32,754 bases of DNA from Candidatus Thorarchaeota archaeon. GTDB lineage: Archaea > Asgardarchaeota > Thorarchaeia > Thorarchaeales > Thorarchaeaceae. The number at the start of each line of letters is the position of its first letter. Position 1 is the stretch's first letter. This document shows, piece after piece, positions 8,580 through 16,784 of this stretch. The position numbers were made by a program, and so were the translations under genes. The stretch covers positions 1 through 32,754 of the forward strand of contig QMYR01000005.1 in NCBI GenBank assembly GCA_003662765.1, written 5' to 3'. The notes under the pieces were generated by a model. The model saw only the letters and a program-made list of their open reading frames with translations. It did not search any database and was not told where the DNA came from.

Positions 8580-11057
8580 CTACTCCTCGGAGGACGAGGG
8601 AAACCTCACAAAGAGCGAGTCCTTGCCCCCACTCTCGTATATCGGCACCTCATGGAATCCATTCGTGGTAGGACTGCCGAACCCGAGCTTCTCGATGCCG
8701 TGCATCGCCTTCAGGTCAGCTTCCCATGGGCGCAGACTCTTAGGGATGTAAGCCTCTGGTAGACCTTGGCGCAGGGAGATGTTGTTCTCTCGCTTGAATC
8801 GCCAGAAGGCACTATTAGTCTGCAACACTAGGTCTGTGAGCCCGCTCAGCTCAGACTTCCATTCATCCACGGGTATGGGATACTGCTCCCGATGAATGCC
8901 CTTCTTATTGTATAGCTCACGGTAGATTCTGTCAGTAATGAAAGGCGTCATGGGTGCCAAGGCCTTCAGAATCACTTTCAGGACCTCGTGGAGCACAAAC
9001 CATGCGGATTGCTGCTCAAGCTCAGAAAACTGGCCATCACTATTGAAGGCTCGTCCCTTGAGCATCTCAAGAACATGGTCTGCAAAAAAGCTCCAAGCGA
9101 ACCGCCGGAGCTCAATGGCGGGCTTGTGAAAGTCCAGTACCTCACACTCAGGGGTGATTGTTTCCAACATCTTGTTAGTTTCAGCCAGAATCCACTGATC
9201 AACTGGGGTCAGGTCTTTGAAGTCCATCCTCTCTGGAATGGGAAACATGGAGATGAACCGTGCGATGTTCCAGAGCTTAGTCATGAAACGGGCCACTCCA
9301 CCAAGACGCTCCTCCGAGAACCGGATGTCACTACCCAGCCCAGCCTCGAGGACTCCGAACAGACGCATTGCATCTGCACCATATTTCTCAATGAACGGCC
9401 CCGGAGGTGGAGAGTTGCCACGGGACTTGCTCATCTTCTCACCCTTTTCGTCCACCACATGCCCGGACACCCACACCTCCTTAAAGGCGGGCTCACCAAG
9501 AAGCTGATATGTCCGGAGCAGAGAATAATAGAGCCAGGTCCGCACAATCTCCTTGCCCTGCGGTCGAATCACATTACCAAAGGCCTTCTTGAATAGCTCC
9601 TCATCGCGAAGATACCCGATTATGTACAGCCCGCTGATCGATGAGTCCATCCATGTGTCGAAGGTTCGTTCTTCACCTCTGAAGCCCTCAGAGGCGCCGC
9701 ACTTGGGGCATTTGTCAAAGGGAGGATTCTCGCGCCAAGGCTGATAGTATCTCAGCTCTCCGGGTTCGGGCACCACGGCCTCACCGCAGGCGTTACAGTA
9801 CCATACTGGAATCTCGGTGCCGTAGTATCGCCTTCGACTGATAGGCCAGTCCACTGACACACGGTTTATCCAGTCAATCAGAATCTGTCTGTGAAAAGGC
9901 GGGAAGAAGCGGGTGTTGTTCGCAATCTCAAGCATCTTGTCTACAAACTCAGTCTGCTTGAGATAGAACTCGTCCATTGCTATGAACTCGATAGGGGTCT
10001 TGCTTCGCCAGCACAGGGGGACCCGCTGTATCGTTGGCTCCTGTTTGAATAGAAGACCCTTCTTCTTCAAATCCTCGATTATCCTCTTGCGGGCCTCAGC
10101 CACAGGAAGACCAGCATACTTGCCCGCCGCCTCCGTCATTGTACCATCTGGCGAAATTGCAGCTATGGGCTTCAGAGCGAAGTCGCGAAACGCCATTACG
10201 TCAGCCATGTCACCATAGCTGCACACCATCAATGCGCCAGTACCGAAGTCCATCTGTGCCGTCGGGCTCTCGATGATAGGCACCTCAAAGTCAAACAGCG
10301 GCACCTTCGCCTTCTTGCCCGCATATCCACGATAGCGCTCATCATCTGGATGAATGAACACGGCTCCACACGCGCATAGCAACTCTGGCCTAGTGGTGGC
10401 AATCTTGAGGGGTTCCATGCCCTCAACCTCGAAGTAGAGATAGTTGAGAGTGCTCTGACGCTCAGCATACTCCACCTCAGCGTCAGCAATCGTGGTTCTA
10501 CAATCAAAACACCAATTGTTTGGTCGATAGTCGGTGTAGATCAGACCACGATTCCATAGATCTATGAAGGTAGCTTGGGTCACAGCTCGATATTCAGGAC
10601 TGTCAGTTCGATAGCTGCCCTCGGGGTCGTAGGTGTTGAACCCAATTCCAAACCGCTTGAAGGCATCTATCACTTCCTTCTCGTAATGATCAAGCTGCTC
10701 TTTGCACTTGGCCACAAACTCCGCTCTTGGTGTGGTGTGCATGCTCATGCCGAACTCTTTCTCAACCCTCAGCTCCACAGGCAGACCGTTGCGATCTATT
10801 CCAAGAGGAAAGTTCACCTCCAAGCCCTGCATACGGCGATATCTTGCAATCATGTCAATCTGTGTGTAGTGAAGCATCTGACCCAGATGGACATGGCCTG
10901 ACAAGTATGGCGGAGGTGTATCAACACTGTAGATTATCTTCCCAGAGTTCGGATTGAACTCGTACGTCTTCTCTCTCAACCATGTATCAATGAGTTCCTC
11001 CTCCGCAGAGGGCTTCCATCGTTTGGAGGTGAGTCTGGGTTTGAACTTCTTTGACAA
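8580..11057 (-). CDS. valS: Valyl-tRNA synthetase
   Basis: This class I aminoacyl-tRNA synthetase charges tRNA-Val. The order is a Rossmann core with TPPPYLSGHVHLGQ (residues 47-60), a CP1 editing domain (ATTRPELLCACGAVFIHP), two zinc-binding segments (WCFDC near 182 and CNAC...CPKC near 435-470), KMSKSRGN (541-548) and a helical anticodon-binding domain. PPPYLSG rather than the Ile-type PPTANG points to valine. At 825 residues it lacks the long C-terminal coiled coil of bacterial ValRS, as is usual for archaea. The HIGH signature reads HLGQ here. The start is a TTG with AGGAG 10 bases upstream; the frame stays open upstream without ATG or GTG. Confidence 0.94.
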   Translation of the reverse strand: MSKKFKPRLTSKRWKPSAEEELIDTWLREKTYEFNPNSGKIIYSVDTPPPYLSGHVHLGQMLHYTQIDMIARYRRMQGLEVNFPLGIDRNGLPVELRVEKEFGMSMHTTPRAEFVAKCKEQLDHYEKEVIDAFKRFGIGFNTYDPEGSYRTDSPEYRAVTQATFIDLWNRGLIYTDYRPNNWCFDCRTTIADAEVEYAERQSTLNYLYFEVEGMEPLKIATTRPELLCACGAVFIHPDDERYRGYAGKKAKVPLFDFEVPIIESPTAQMDFGTGALMVCSYGDMADVMAFRDFALKPIAAISPDGTMTEAAGKYAGLPVAEARKRIIEDLKKKGLLFKQEPTIQRVPLCWRSKTPIEFIAMDEFYLKQTEFVDKMLEIANNTRFFPPFHRQILIDWINRVSVDWPISRRRYYGTEIPVWYCNACGEAVVPEPGELRYYQPWRENPPFDKCPKCGASEGFRGEERTFDTWMDSSISGLYIIGYLRDEELFKKAFGNVIRPQGKEIVRTWLYYSLLRTYQLLGEPAFKEVWVSGHVVDEKGEKMSKSRGNSPPPGPFIEKYGADAMRLFGVLEAGLGSDIRFSEERLGGVARFMTKLWNIARFISMFPIPERMDFKDLTPVDQWILAETNKMLETITPECEVLDFHKPAIELRRFAWSFFADHVLEMLKGRAFNSDGQFSELEQQSAWFVLHEVLKVILKALAPMTPFITDRIYRELYNKKGIHREQYPIPVDEWKSELSGLTDLVLQTNSAFWRFKRENNISLRQGLPEAYIPKSLRPWEADLKAMHGIEKLGFGSPTTNGFHEVPIYESGGKDSLFVRFPSSSEE

Positions 11058-11196
11058 GTCCTTCAGTCTCCTTAGTACCAGCTGAGGATGTTCTGCTTCG
11101 GCTGGCGTCAGTCAATCATTCATCAATTAAGAGTTTCTGGCTAAGTGTGATTATCCTTGGCATCTATGCTCGCTGGTATCGATGACGAGTACAGGA

Positions 11197-11216
11197 GGGG
11201 GCCATTGCAGGCCCCC
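11197..11216 (-). terminator. Strong GC hairpin downstream of the surface-protein gene
   Basis: GGGGGCC-ATTGCA-GGCCCCC is a 7-bp perfect stem with a 6-base loop, 9 bases beyond the stop of the minus-strand gene at 11225. It may terminate or stabilise that transcript. No T-run follows directly, so the terminator role is inference. Confidence 0.4.
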
Positions 11217-11224
11217 AGCTGGCA

Positions 11225-12076
11225 CTATCCGAAGACCTTCTTGCCAATGAGGAGACCCACAATCACACATGCGGGGGCAATCAATGCCACGTACATGAGG
11301 GGAATGTTGGTTTCGAGATTGAAACCAGTTGTTGGTGCAATGGGCGTTGTCACACGTTCAACTCTGAAGGTGGTCGTGGATTCAATTGTTAGGTTTGCAC
11401 GGCTCATAGACCTTGAGAAATCATAGCGCATGCTCGTCAAGACACCGTCATCGTCGTACTGTGCGGAGAGTTTGTAGGTATACGTACCATTCATCTCATA
11501 CTGCGTTTCCTCCACGCTCACCGTGATACTGAAGGAGAAGCGCCCGTCCGCCGCTGAATGTGTAAAGGTGCCCTGATCAACACAGCTGTTGTTCTCGGTG
11601 TCCGCCACAGCCTGGTTCCAGTTGGTCTCATGAGTGCTCCATATAGGATTCACGAAGAGGTAGTGGCCAGGATGATATGGGGAGTAATTTGGATGCAGAC
11701 CGAAGGCAGCTGACTCGGATCGGTTGTCCCCATCGCTATCAAAGGTCTGCAATGTCCAGTAGACCTTGTTATCTTGAAAGGCGACCGAGTCATTTACCTC
11801 GACATACATAGGATTGAGATAGAGAGCCCAGCCCTTGTAGTTGTACATGATCACGTCGTCGCCGCCCTGCTGCGATATATTCCAGACATGAACAACGAAC
11901 TCGCCATATACGTCGGATGTCACAAGGGGGCCATCATTCTGTTGCCAAGTCTGATCAAGCCAGTGGGCAACAAAACGATAGGTCTGTCCCGTGACTGCCG
12001 CCTTTCCGGTGGATGGCGCAATGACAATCATCGCGGCAATGACCACACATGCTACTCTGAGGACTCGAAGATTCAA
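11225..12076 (-). CDS. Membrane-anchored extracellular protein, function unknown
   Basis: I do not recognise the family. The 283-residue protein has an N-terminal signal peptide (about residues 1-27, ending near TGKAA), a large beta-rich, Trp/Tyr/Asn-rich exported domain with several NxS/T sequons (NIS, NDS, NNS, NGT, NLT), and a C-terminal membrane span (about 258-278, MYVALIAPACVIVGLLIG) ending in a short basic tail. This is a type I surface-protein topology. The TTG start is preceded by GAGGTG at 8 bases, and a TATA box (12121-12130) lies about 45 bp upstream. Unlike a shuttled enzyme it carries no visible catalytic motif. Confidence 0.8.
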   Translation of the reverse strand: MNLRVLRVACVVIAAMIVIAPSTGKAAVTGQTYRFVAHWLDQTWQQNDGPLVTSDVYGEFVVHVWNISQQGGDDVIMYNYKGWALYLNPMYVEVNDSVAFQDNKVYWTLQTFDSDGDNRSESAAFGLHPNYSPYHPGHYLFVNPIWSTHETNWNQAVADTENNSCVDQGTFTHSAADGRFSFSITVSVEETQYEMNGTYTYKLSAQYDDDGVLTSMRYDFSRSMSRANLTIESTTTFRVERVTTPIAPTTGFNLETNIPLMYVALIAPACVIVGLLIGKKVFG

Positions 12077-12120
12077 CTATAGATTCACCTCGTGAGAATC
12101 GTACCTTGAGGTGTGCGACT

Positions 12121-12130
12121 CCATATAAAC
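12121..12130 (-). promoter_or_regulatory. TATA box of the surface-protein gene
   Basis: GTTTATATGG on the minus strand fits the archaeal TATA consensus. The expected start site is near 12099, leaving a leader of about 22 nt that contains the GAGGTG ribosome binding site. Confidence 0.55.
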
Positions 12131-12295
12131 AGTGAGTACGAGATTTCATGCCCGCTCGACTCTGCGTTCTGAATCGGTATGGCGCCGAATACTAAATCGA
12201 CATGTTTCGAAAATTCGAGAGGTCGGTCTATTCGGGAAAGCTTCTTTAGGCGCTGACCCGAGAGCTGCCCGGCTTGTAAGAGCAGGAGCAGGAAT

Positions 12296-12997
12296 ATGCG
12301 AGCAGTTCTGAAACTCGGAGGCTCACTCCTGTACAGCGACACGGGAGAGGTAAACCTGGAAAGGATAAGAGCCTACGCAGACACTTTGACGGACCTCATA
12401 CAGACGGGTCACAGGTTCATAGTCATAGTTGGGGGTGGCAGACCCGCTCGCGCATTTGTATCTGCAGCACGTGCCCTTGGCGCCAACGAGGCCCAATGCG
12501 ACTGGCTGGGAATCAAGACCGCAAGGCTCAATGCCGAGTTGTTCTGTGCAGCACTCGGCGACCTTGCATATCCCAAGGTTGTAGACTCACTTGACGAGCT
12601 GGAAACCGGATTCTGCACGGGGCGCGTTGTGCTAATGGGCGGATTGACTCCCGGACAGTCTACGAATGCAGTAGCGGCACTTGCCGCGGAGCTGGTCGGC
12701 GCAGATATGCTGCTCAATGCGACAAATGTGGACGGGGTCTACGATAAGGACCCGAAGTCACCGGATGCGAGAAGGCTCGACATGGTTTCTATCAGAGAGT
12801 TGGAGAAGATACTCTCGGGTGGAGGGACACGGGCTGGTGAGTATCGTCTGTTCGACCCCGTTGCGATAAGAGTTGTGGCCCGTTCAAGAATCAGAACCGT
12901 CATATTTGATGGCCGTGACCCTCAGAACCTTGCACGCATCATTAGTGGCGAGAGGGTGGGAACGATTATCGTCCACGAGGCTGAGAGAGTGACCTGA
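12296..12997 (+). CDS. pyrH: Uridylate kinase (archaeal type)
   Basis: This enzyme phosphorylates UMP to UDP in pyrimidine nucleotide synthesis. It is a compact amino-acid-kinase fold of 233 residues, the length of archaeal PyrH. The motifs are the N-terminal VLKLGGSLL (residues 4-12), IVIVGGGRPAR (42-52), the ADMLLNATNVDGVYDKDPK segment that binds the nucleotide, and the C-terminal RTVIFDGRDP. A close relative would be another small amino-acid kinase, but the NVDGVYDKDP pattern favours UMP kinase. An AGGAG-rich sequence precedes the ATG, and a weak TATA-like TTCTTTAG lies near 12242. The winged-helix gene follows after 15 bases. Confidence 0.9.
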   Translation: MRAVLKLGGSLLYSDTGEVNLERIRAYADTLTDLIQTGHRFIVIVGGGRPARAFVSAARALGANEAQCDWLGIKTARLNAELFCAALGDLAYPKVVDSLDELETGFCTGRVVLMGGLTPGQSTNAVAALAAELVGADMLLNATNVDGVYDKDPKSPDARRLDMVSIRELEKILSGGGTRAGEYRLFDPVAIRVVARSRIRTVIFDGRDPQNLARIISGERVGTIIVHEAERVT

Positions 12998-13012
12998 GGA
13001 GGAGTGCACATC

Positions 13013-13306
13013 ATGCGAAGGCTACTAGAGAAGATATTCAACTCGAAGGCGCAGACCCGTGTTGTTCAGCACTTCCTTGATAGACCAAAGGAATTCTTCA
13101 ACCTAAGCAGGATTGCAAAGGAAACCGGCTTGGCTCACTCGACCATCCATCGTGTTGTCCAGCCTCTCGTGGACATGGGTCTCATCAAAGAGATTAAAGT
13201 GGGAAGACAGATTCGTCTCTTCATTCTAGAGTCAGAGGATCCGAAGTCAAAGATACTCATGGAGTTCTACGATCAGATTAGACCATACCTTGAGGAAATG
13301 GTGTAG
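13013..13306 (+). CDS. Winged-helix DNA-binding protein
   Basis: This 97-residue protein is essentially one winged helix-turn-helix. It has helix 1 TRVVQHFLDRP, helix 2 LSRIAKETG, recognition helix HSTIHRVVQPLVDMGLI and wing KEIKVGRQIRLFILE, followed by a short C-terminal helix that may dimerise. It resembles MarR/TrmB-like archaeal regulators. The ATG at 13013 has GGAGG at a 9-base spacing and is preferred over an in-frame GTG (13004) that would sit on top of that site. It is probably translated from the pyrH message; its target genes are unknown. Confidence 0.87.
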   Translation: MRRLLEKIFNSKAQTRVVQHFLDRPKEFFNLSRIAKETGLAHSTIHRVVQPLVDMGLIKEIKVGRQIRLFILESEDPKSKILMEFYDQIRPYLEEMV

Positions 13307-13343
13307 GCTCTATTTGCGTGAATGTGCGGTGCTCAAGGAAACT

Positions 13344-13352
13344 CCTATAAAC
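13344..13352 (+). promoter_or_regulatory. TATA box of tRNA-Leu
   Basis: CCTATAAAC, preceded by a GGAAAC BRE-like element, lies about 32 bp upstream of the tRNA at 13380. Confidence 0.55.
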
Positions 13353-13379
13353 CAACTCGGCAGAATAGCTTCCCAGTGT

Positions 13380-13490
13380 GCCGAGGTAGCCAAGTGGTCA
13401 ACGGCGGTGGACTCAAGATCCAGGACCACTCTCAGATGAGATATCCACTCTCGTAGGAGTTCACGAGTTCGAATCTCGTCCTCGGCACCA
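13380..13490 (+). tRNA. tRNA-Leu (anticodon CAA), intron-containing
   Basis: This is a class II tRNA with acceptor GCCGAGG/CCUCGGC, a leucine-type D arm, anticodon stem GUGGA/UCCAC, anticodon CAA (13414-13416), a long variable arm CUC-GUAG-GAG and T arm ACGAG/CUCGU. A73 is followed by an encoded CCA (13488-13490). A 25-nt intron (13418-13442) interrupts it after position 37. A minus-strand reading frame across the gene is a chance opening. Confidence 0.96.
13418..13442 (+). other. 25-nt BHB intron at position 37/38 of tRNA-Leu(CAA)
   Basis: Removing these 25 bases restores a normal anticodon arm, CUCAAG + AUCCAC. The junction folds as bulge-helix-bulge: CUCA (positions 32-35) pairs with UGAG of the intron (4 bp), with 3-nt bulges AG^A on the 5' side and AU^A on the 3' side. 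Position 37/38 is the canonical site for archaeal tRNA introns. The inner helix is short (UC/GA). Confidence 0.92.
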
Positions 13491-13542
13491 ATTCTCTCTT
13501 TCTTCACTCGTACTTGGTGCCATTATGATTGTCTGGAAAAAA

Positions 13543-13563
13543 AACGTGCGAGACTCTCACGTT
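13543..13563 (-). terminator. Hairpin plus U8 terminator of the micro-ORF unit
   Basis: A 21-bp palindrome (AACGTGCGAG-A-CTCTCACGTT, one mismatched pair) is followed on the minus strand by eight T residues (13537-13544). This has the form of an intrinsic terminator for a minus-strand transcript starting near 13880. Confidence 0.65.
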
Positions 13564-13663
13564 GCCTCCAGCGCAAGAACCTCTCTCCTAGAGATTGCAG
13601 ACCGCGTAGGGGAGCGTGCAGCGCTCCTCCTCTTCGGCGGACTGTCGAACTGTCGGTCCAACC

Positions 13664-13771
13664 TCAGCCGCCTCGCACTGTTGTGAGGTAGGCATAGGCC
13701 AGTGCCTCGGTGGAGATGCGGCTGTAGACAACCCGGTATCTCCGGACTAGCTTGTAGTCAGCATCGCTCAT
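13664..13771 (-). CDS. Candidate 35-residue microprotein (second ORF of the unit)
   Basis: The frame encodes a basic, Tyr-rich peptide of 35 residues (starts MSDADYKLVRRYRVVYSR, ends TTVRGG). Its ATG overlaps the stop of the preceding micro-ORF (ATGA) and has GGAGGT exactly 7 bases upstream, a full-strength ribosome binding site. I do not recognise the family. A strong promoter upstream and a terminator downstream argue that the region is expressed. Whether as protein, as RNA or both is open. Confidence 0.4.
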   Translation of the reverse strand: MSDADYKLVRRYRVVYSRISTEALAYAYLTTVRGG

Positions 13772-13869
13772 CGTGCAAACCTCCACGCAGCAGGGCGGTT
13801 CCACCTTGAAACGTTGCTCACCTCACGCGCCTTAGCGCCTGCATCCCGGAACTTCTTGAGTCGTGCCAT
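13768..13869 (-). CDS. Candidate 33-residue basic microprotein (first ORF of the unit)
   Basis: The ATG lies about 36 bp after the centre of a consensus TATA box, so the transcript would have a leader of only about 11 nt. The peptide (starts MARLKKFRDAGAKAREVS, ends AAWRFAR) is strongly basic with three tryptophans counted near its end region or middle, and resembles a nucleic-acid-binding tail more than a membrane peptide. No family is recognised. It overlaps the next micro-ORF by four bases. Support comes from context, not homology. Confidence 0.38.
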   Translation of the reverse strand: MARLKKFRDAGAKAREVSNVSRWNRPAAWRFAR

Positions 13870-13900
13870 GGTACTTCACACGATACATGACACAGAGAGA

Positions 13901-13910
13901 GTATATAATG
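13901..13910 (-). promoter_or_regulatory. Strong TATA box of the micro-ORF unit
   Basis: CATTATATAC on the minus strand is one of the best TATA matches in the window. Transcription should start near 13880 and read through the two micro-ORFs to the hairpin/U8 at about 13540, giving an RNA of about 340 nt. Confidence 0.65.
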
Positions 13911-13983
13911 CGAAGCCACATTCAACGGTCACGACTTGTAGTCACGTGATGTGACCATTCTGTGGTGGACACGACCAGCATGC

Positions 13984-15696
13984 TCACTTCTTGAGGAAAC
14001 GAAACAGTTCGTCTAGGGAGCGGGTGTTTATGATGTCGTCTGCCTCAAGCCAACCACGACGAGCTTGGAACACACCGAAACGCATGTTGTGAAGTTCGGA
14101 TGTTCTGTGCGCATCTGTATTGATGGCGATTCGAATGCCCATTCGCTTGGCAAGTCTAAGGTGACCGGCGCCCAAATCCAATCTCTCCGGATAAGCGTTC
14201 AGTTCCATCGCCACACCACTACCTCGGGCAGCCTCAAATATGGCCTCGATGTCCACATCGTAAGCCGGACGTTTGAACAGCTTCCGACCAGTGGGATGGC
14301 CAAGAATGTGAACGTGTTTGTGTTCGATAGCGCGTATGATTCGTTCGGTCATTGTCGCGCGGCCCATTTGCATCTTGGAGTGGACAGAAACAGTCACGAC
14401 ATCTAGCTGGTACAGAACATCATCTTCGAGATCAAGAGTACCGTCTGGCAGGATATCCACCTCGGCCCCCTTCAGCACACGAACGTGCCATCTGCCCGAG
14501 CTGTTCAGGTCGTCGATCTCGTCGATGCGCCTGAGAATCTGTTCCTCGTCCATTCCCTTCGCGACTGTCAGGCTCTTTGTATGGTCGGCAATGCAAATGT
14601 ACTCATGGCCCAAAGCCTCAGCAGCTTCGACCATCTCCTCGAGCGTATTCACACCGTCAGAGTAATCTGTATGCATGTGCAGATCGCCGCGGATATCATC
14701 GAGTTCTACAAGGGAGGGAAGTCGTCCGACCTTTGCAGCCTCAATCTCGCCTTGGTCCTCTCTCAGCTCTGGTGGAATGAACTGCAGACCCAGTGACTGA
14801 TAGATTTCAGACTCCTCTGCTCCCGCAACAAGTTCTTCGCCCTTGAAAAGGCCGTACTCATTGAGTTTCATACCTGCACGCTGTGCAATGGTCCGGAGGT
14901 GTACATTGTGGTCCTTGCTACCAGTGAAATACTGAAGACCAGCCCCATAGCTCTCTATTGGAAGCAGCCGCAGGTCGACTTGGAGACCGTTGGTCAGGCG
15001 AATGGAGGTCTTCGTGTCACCGCGCAGCAGCACATCTGATACATCAGGATAGCTGACGAACGCGTCGGTAACATCGGTAGGCCGTTCACTTAGAACAAGA
15101 ATATCTATGTCACCGACGGACTCCTTTCTGCGACGGAGTGAGCCAGCCACGTCAATCCGGGTAACCGGAGCACTACTCTTCAGATGTTCCACGATGGCAT
15201 CGGCAATGGGTAGCGCCTCGGAGAGAAGAGTGCGACTCATCACACCACGCACGAGCGCGATACCCTCAGCGATTTGCGTGATGGTCTTGGGGCCTATTCC
15301 CCGTAGACCCTTCAGGTGACCCTCGTTGATGGCACGTTCGAGTGACTCGAGATCCGTGATCTTAAGACTCTCATACAAGAGCTTGATAGTCTTGGGGCCC
15401 ACACCGGGAATCGCTTCAAGTTCTTCGACCTTGACGGGAATTCGCTGTCGTAGTTTCTCTAGCGTCGACATCTTTCCAGTGGCGAGATACTCCTGAATCT
15501 GCTCTGCAATTGACTTCCCCACACCCGGGATCTCTGTCAACGCATCTCGAGCGGCAACCGCCTCTATGTCTTCACCCAATGCCTCGACAGAGCGTGCCGC
15601 CCGGGCAAATGCGCGGGGCTTGAACTTGTTCTTTCCCTCCACCTCAAGCAAGACGCTGATTTCATGAAGGAGCCTTGCTATCTCACGATTCTTCAA
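13984..15696 (-). CDS. polX: DNA polymerase X with PHP domain (PolX)
   Basis: Family X polymerase/exonuclease for gap-filling repair. The 570-residue protein has an N-terminal 8-kDa-like region with helix-hairpin-helix motifs (EIPGVGKSIAEQI, AIPGVGPKTIKLL, LRGIGPKTI). A nucleotidyltransferase palm follows with GSLRRRKESVGDIDILV, the last part carrying the metal-binding DxD near residue 195. The C-terminal PHP phosphoesterase domain starts with DLHMHTDYSDG (about 335) and ends with NTDAH (about 530), supplying the 3'-5' exonuclease activity known in bacterial PolX. The start is TTG 15696, which overlaps the upstream stop (TTGA) and has GGAGG at 7 bases. A GTG at 15723 would bury that site inside the gene. 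Confidence 0.93.
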   Translation of the reverse strand: MKNREIARLLHEISVLLEVEGKNKFKPRAFARAARSVEALGEDIEAVAARDALTEIPGVGKSIAEQIQEYLATGKMSTLEKLRQRIPVKVEELEAIPGVGPKTIKLLYESLKITDLESLERAINEGHLKGLRGIGPKTITQIAEGIALVRGVMSRTLLSEALPIADAIVEHLKSSAPVTRIDVAGSLRRRKESVGDIDILVLSERPTDVTDAFVSYPDVSDVLLRGDTKTSIRLTNGLQVDLRLLPIESYGAGLQYFTGSKDHNVHLRTIAQRAGMKLNEYGLFKGEELVAGAEESEIYQSLGLQFIPPELREDQGEIEAAKVGRLPSLVELDDIRGDLHMHTDYSDGVNTLEEMVEAAEALGHEYICIADHTKSLTVAKGMDEEQILRRIDEIDDLNSSGRWHVRVLKGAEVDILPDGTLDLEDDVLYQLDVVTVSVHSKMQMGRATMTERIIRAIEHKHVHILGHPTGRKLFKRPAYDVDIEAIFEAARGSGVAMELNAYPERLDLGAGHLRLAKRMGIRIAINTDAHRTSELHNMRFGVFQARRGWLEADDIINTRSLDELFRFLKK

Positions 15697-16721
15697 GCGT
15701 AGGCCTCCCACTCCTTTGACCACGGATCGATTGAGCGTACCGTTTCAACGGCAGTAAGAATGTTTTCTTCAGGGGTGTCCACCGTGATGACACACCCGGG
15801 AGCAACTATGACCCCGCTCAATCCTGCGTTTCGGAGGGCCGAGAGGATCTGAGTTTCTACGGCATCACGGTCGCCAGTACGAAGAACACCGTTGTGGTCA
15901 ATTCCCCCAAGAACTCCCCGCCGGCTAATCTTTTTTCCCTCAGCTAGACTGAGAGCTGCACTCTGATCCTCCCAGCTAATCGCCGTCACACCAGGGACAC
16001 GTGAGATTGTGCGAAACCGTATCCGCTCTCCGGGCTCACGTGCATGCAGGTGAAACACTATGAAGTCAGCGCGACCGCGAACACGAGATATGAGTCTGAG
16101 CTGATACGGTAGGACGAATCGCTCATAGTGTTCGTCGTTGACCGAAGTTTCCGTGGAGTGTTGTGATGCGATGAATAGTCCGTCGGCACCGGCATCGAGT
16201 GTTGCATTTGCGAAGTCGGCCATGACGTTTGTGATAATCTCGAGCACTCGTTCCATGAGATTGGGATGTGTATCAAAGTAGTCTGTCACAGGCCCCTCAC
16301 ATAGTTTGTCAGCGACCATCGCGGGGTCGAAGACTGTCGCCATTGTGGGAACGCGGTCTTGTGCATACTCGTGGATGAGTTCCACTGCACGGACCTGTCG
16401 CCCGAATTCACCAGCATTGACGTCGACAGCCTCGAGAACCTCCCAGTCGCTCGCCTCCTGCACACGGCAGTTCTTGCATGTTGTTGAGCCTGAGATTGCG
16501 CCGTTATAGATGACCTCACACCCCCAATCGACCACAGGATAGCGCCCATGAAATGATATCTTCAACAGGTCGTGATTGAACCTGCGATGGAACGCAATCT
16601 CCGCCTCCGCAAGTCCCTCGGGTGTCCGATCATGTTGGGGGTGATGCTTCCAGACGGACACTGGCACAGTTTCAGCAAGATTCCCTAGCATCACTTCTCT
16701 GATAAGCTCGAACTTTGTCAT
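15693..16721 (-). CDS. Uroporphyrinogen decarboxylase (URO-D) family protein
   Basis: The 342-residue protein has the TIM-barrel pattern of the URO-D superfamily, which includes haem-pathway decarboxylases and MtaA/CmuA-type cobalamin methyltransferases. Diagnostic segments are an N-terminal VPVSVWKHHP, DAGADGLFIASQ near the middle, VLGGIDHNGVLRTG and the C-terminal GVIVAPGCVITVDTPEENI. The zinc-binding HxC...C set of MtaA is not evident: the matching strand reads IVFHLHARE. So corrinoid methyl transfer is possible but unproven, and no haem genes lie nearby. It sits between orc1 and polX in the same orientation and overlaps polX by four bases, indicating co-transcription rather than shared function. 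Confidence 0.8.
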   Translation of the reverse strand: MTKFELIREVMLGNLAETVPVSVWKHHPQHDRTPEGLAEAEIAFHRRFNHDLLKISFHGRYPVVDWGCEVIYNGAISGSTTCKNCRVQEASDWEVLEAVDVNAGEFGRQVRAVELIHEYAQDRVPTMATVFDPAMVADKLCEGPVTDYFDTHPNLMERVLEIITNVMADFANATLDAGADGLFIASQHSTETSVNDEHYERFVLPYQLRLISRVRGRADFIVFHLHAREPGERIRFRTISRVPGVTAISWEDQSAALSLAEGKKISRRGVLGGIDHNGVLRTGDRDAVETQILSALRNAGLSGVIVAPGCVITVDTPEENILTAVETVRSIDPWSKEWEAYA

Positions 16722-16784
16722 GGCTGAGAAGGCAATGCCCCCTGACGATAAAGAGAGTTTCGTCGGGGAGCACCTGTCAGCGAG

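Noticed and set aside
13310-13507. 65-codon minus-strand frame
   Set aside because: It runs across tRNA-Leu(CAA) and its intron; the tRNA structure explains the sequence.
13540-13880. RNase P RNA or SRP 7S RNA in the minus-strand unit
   Set aside because: The size fits, but the conserved RNase P core (GGAAAGUC, ACAGAA) and the SRP helix 8 loop motif (GGAAGCAG type) are absent.
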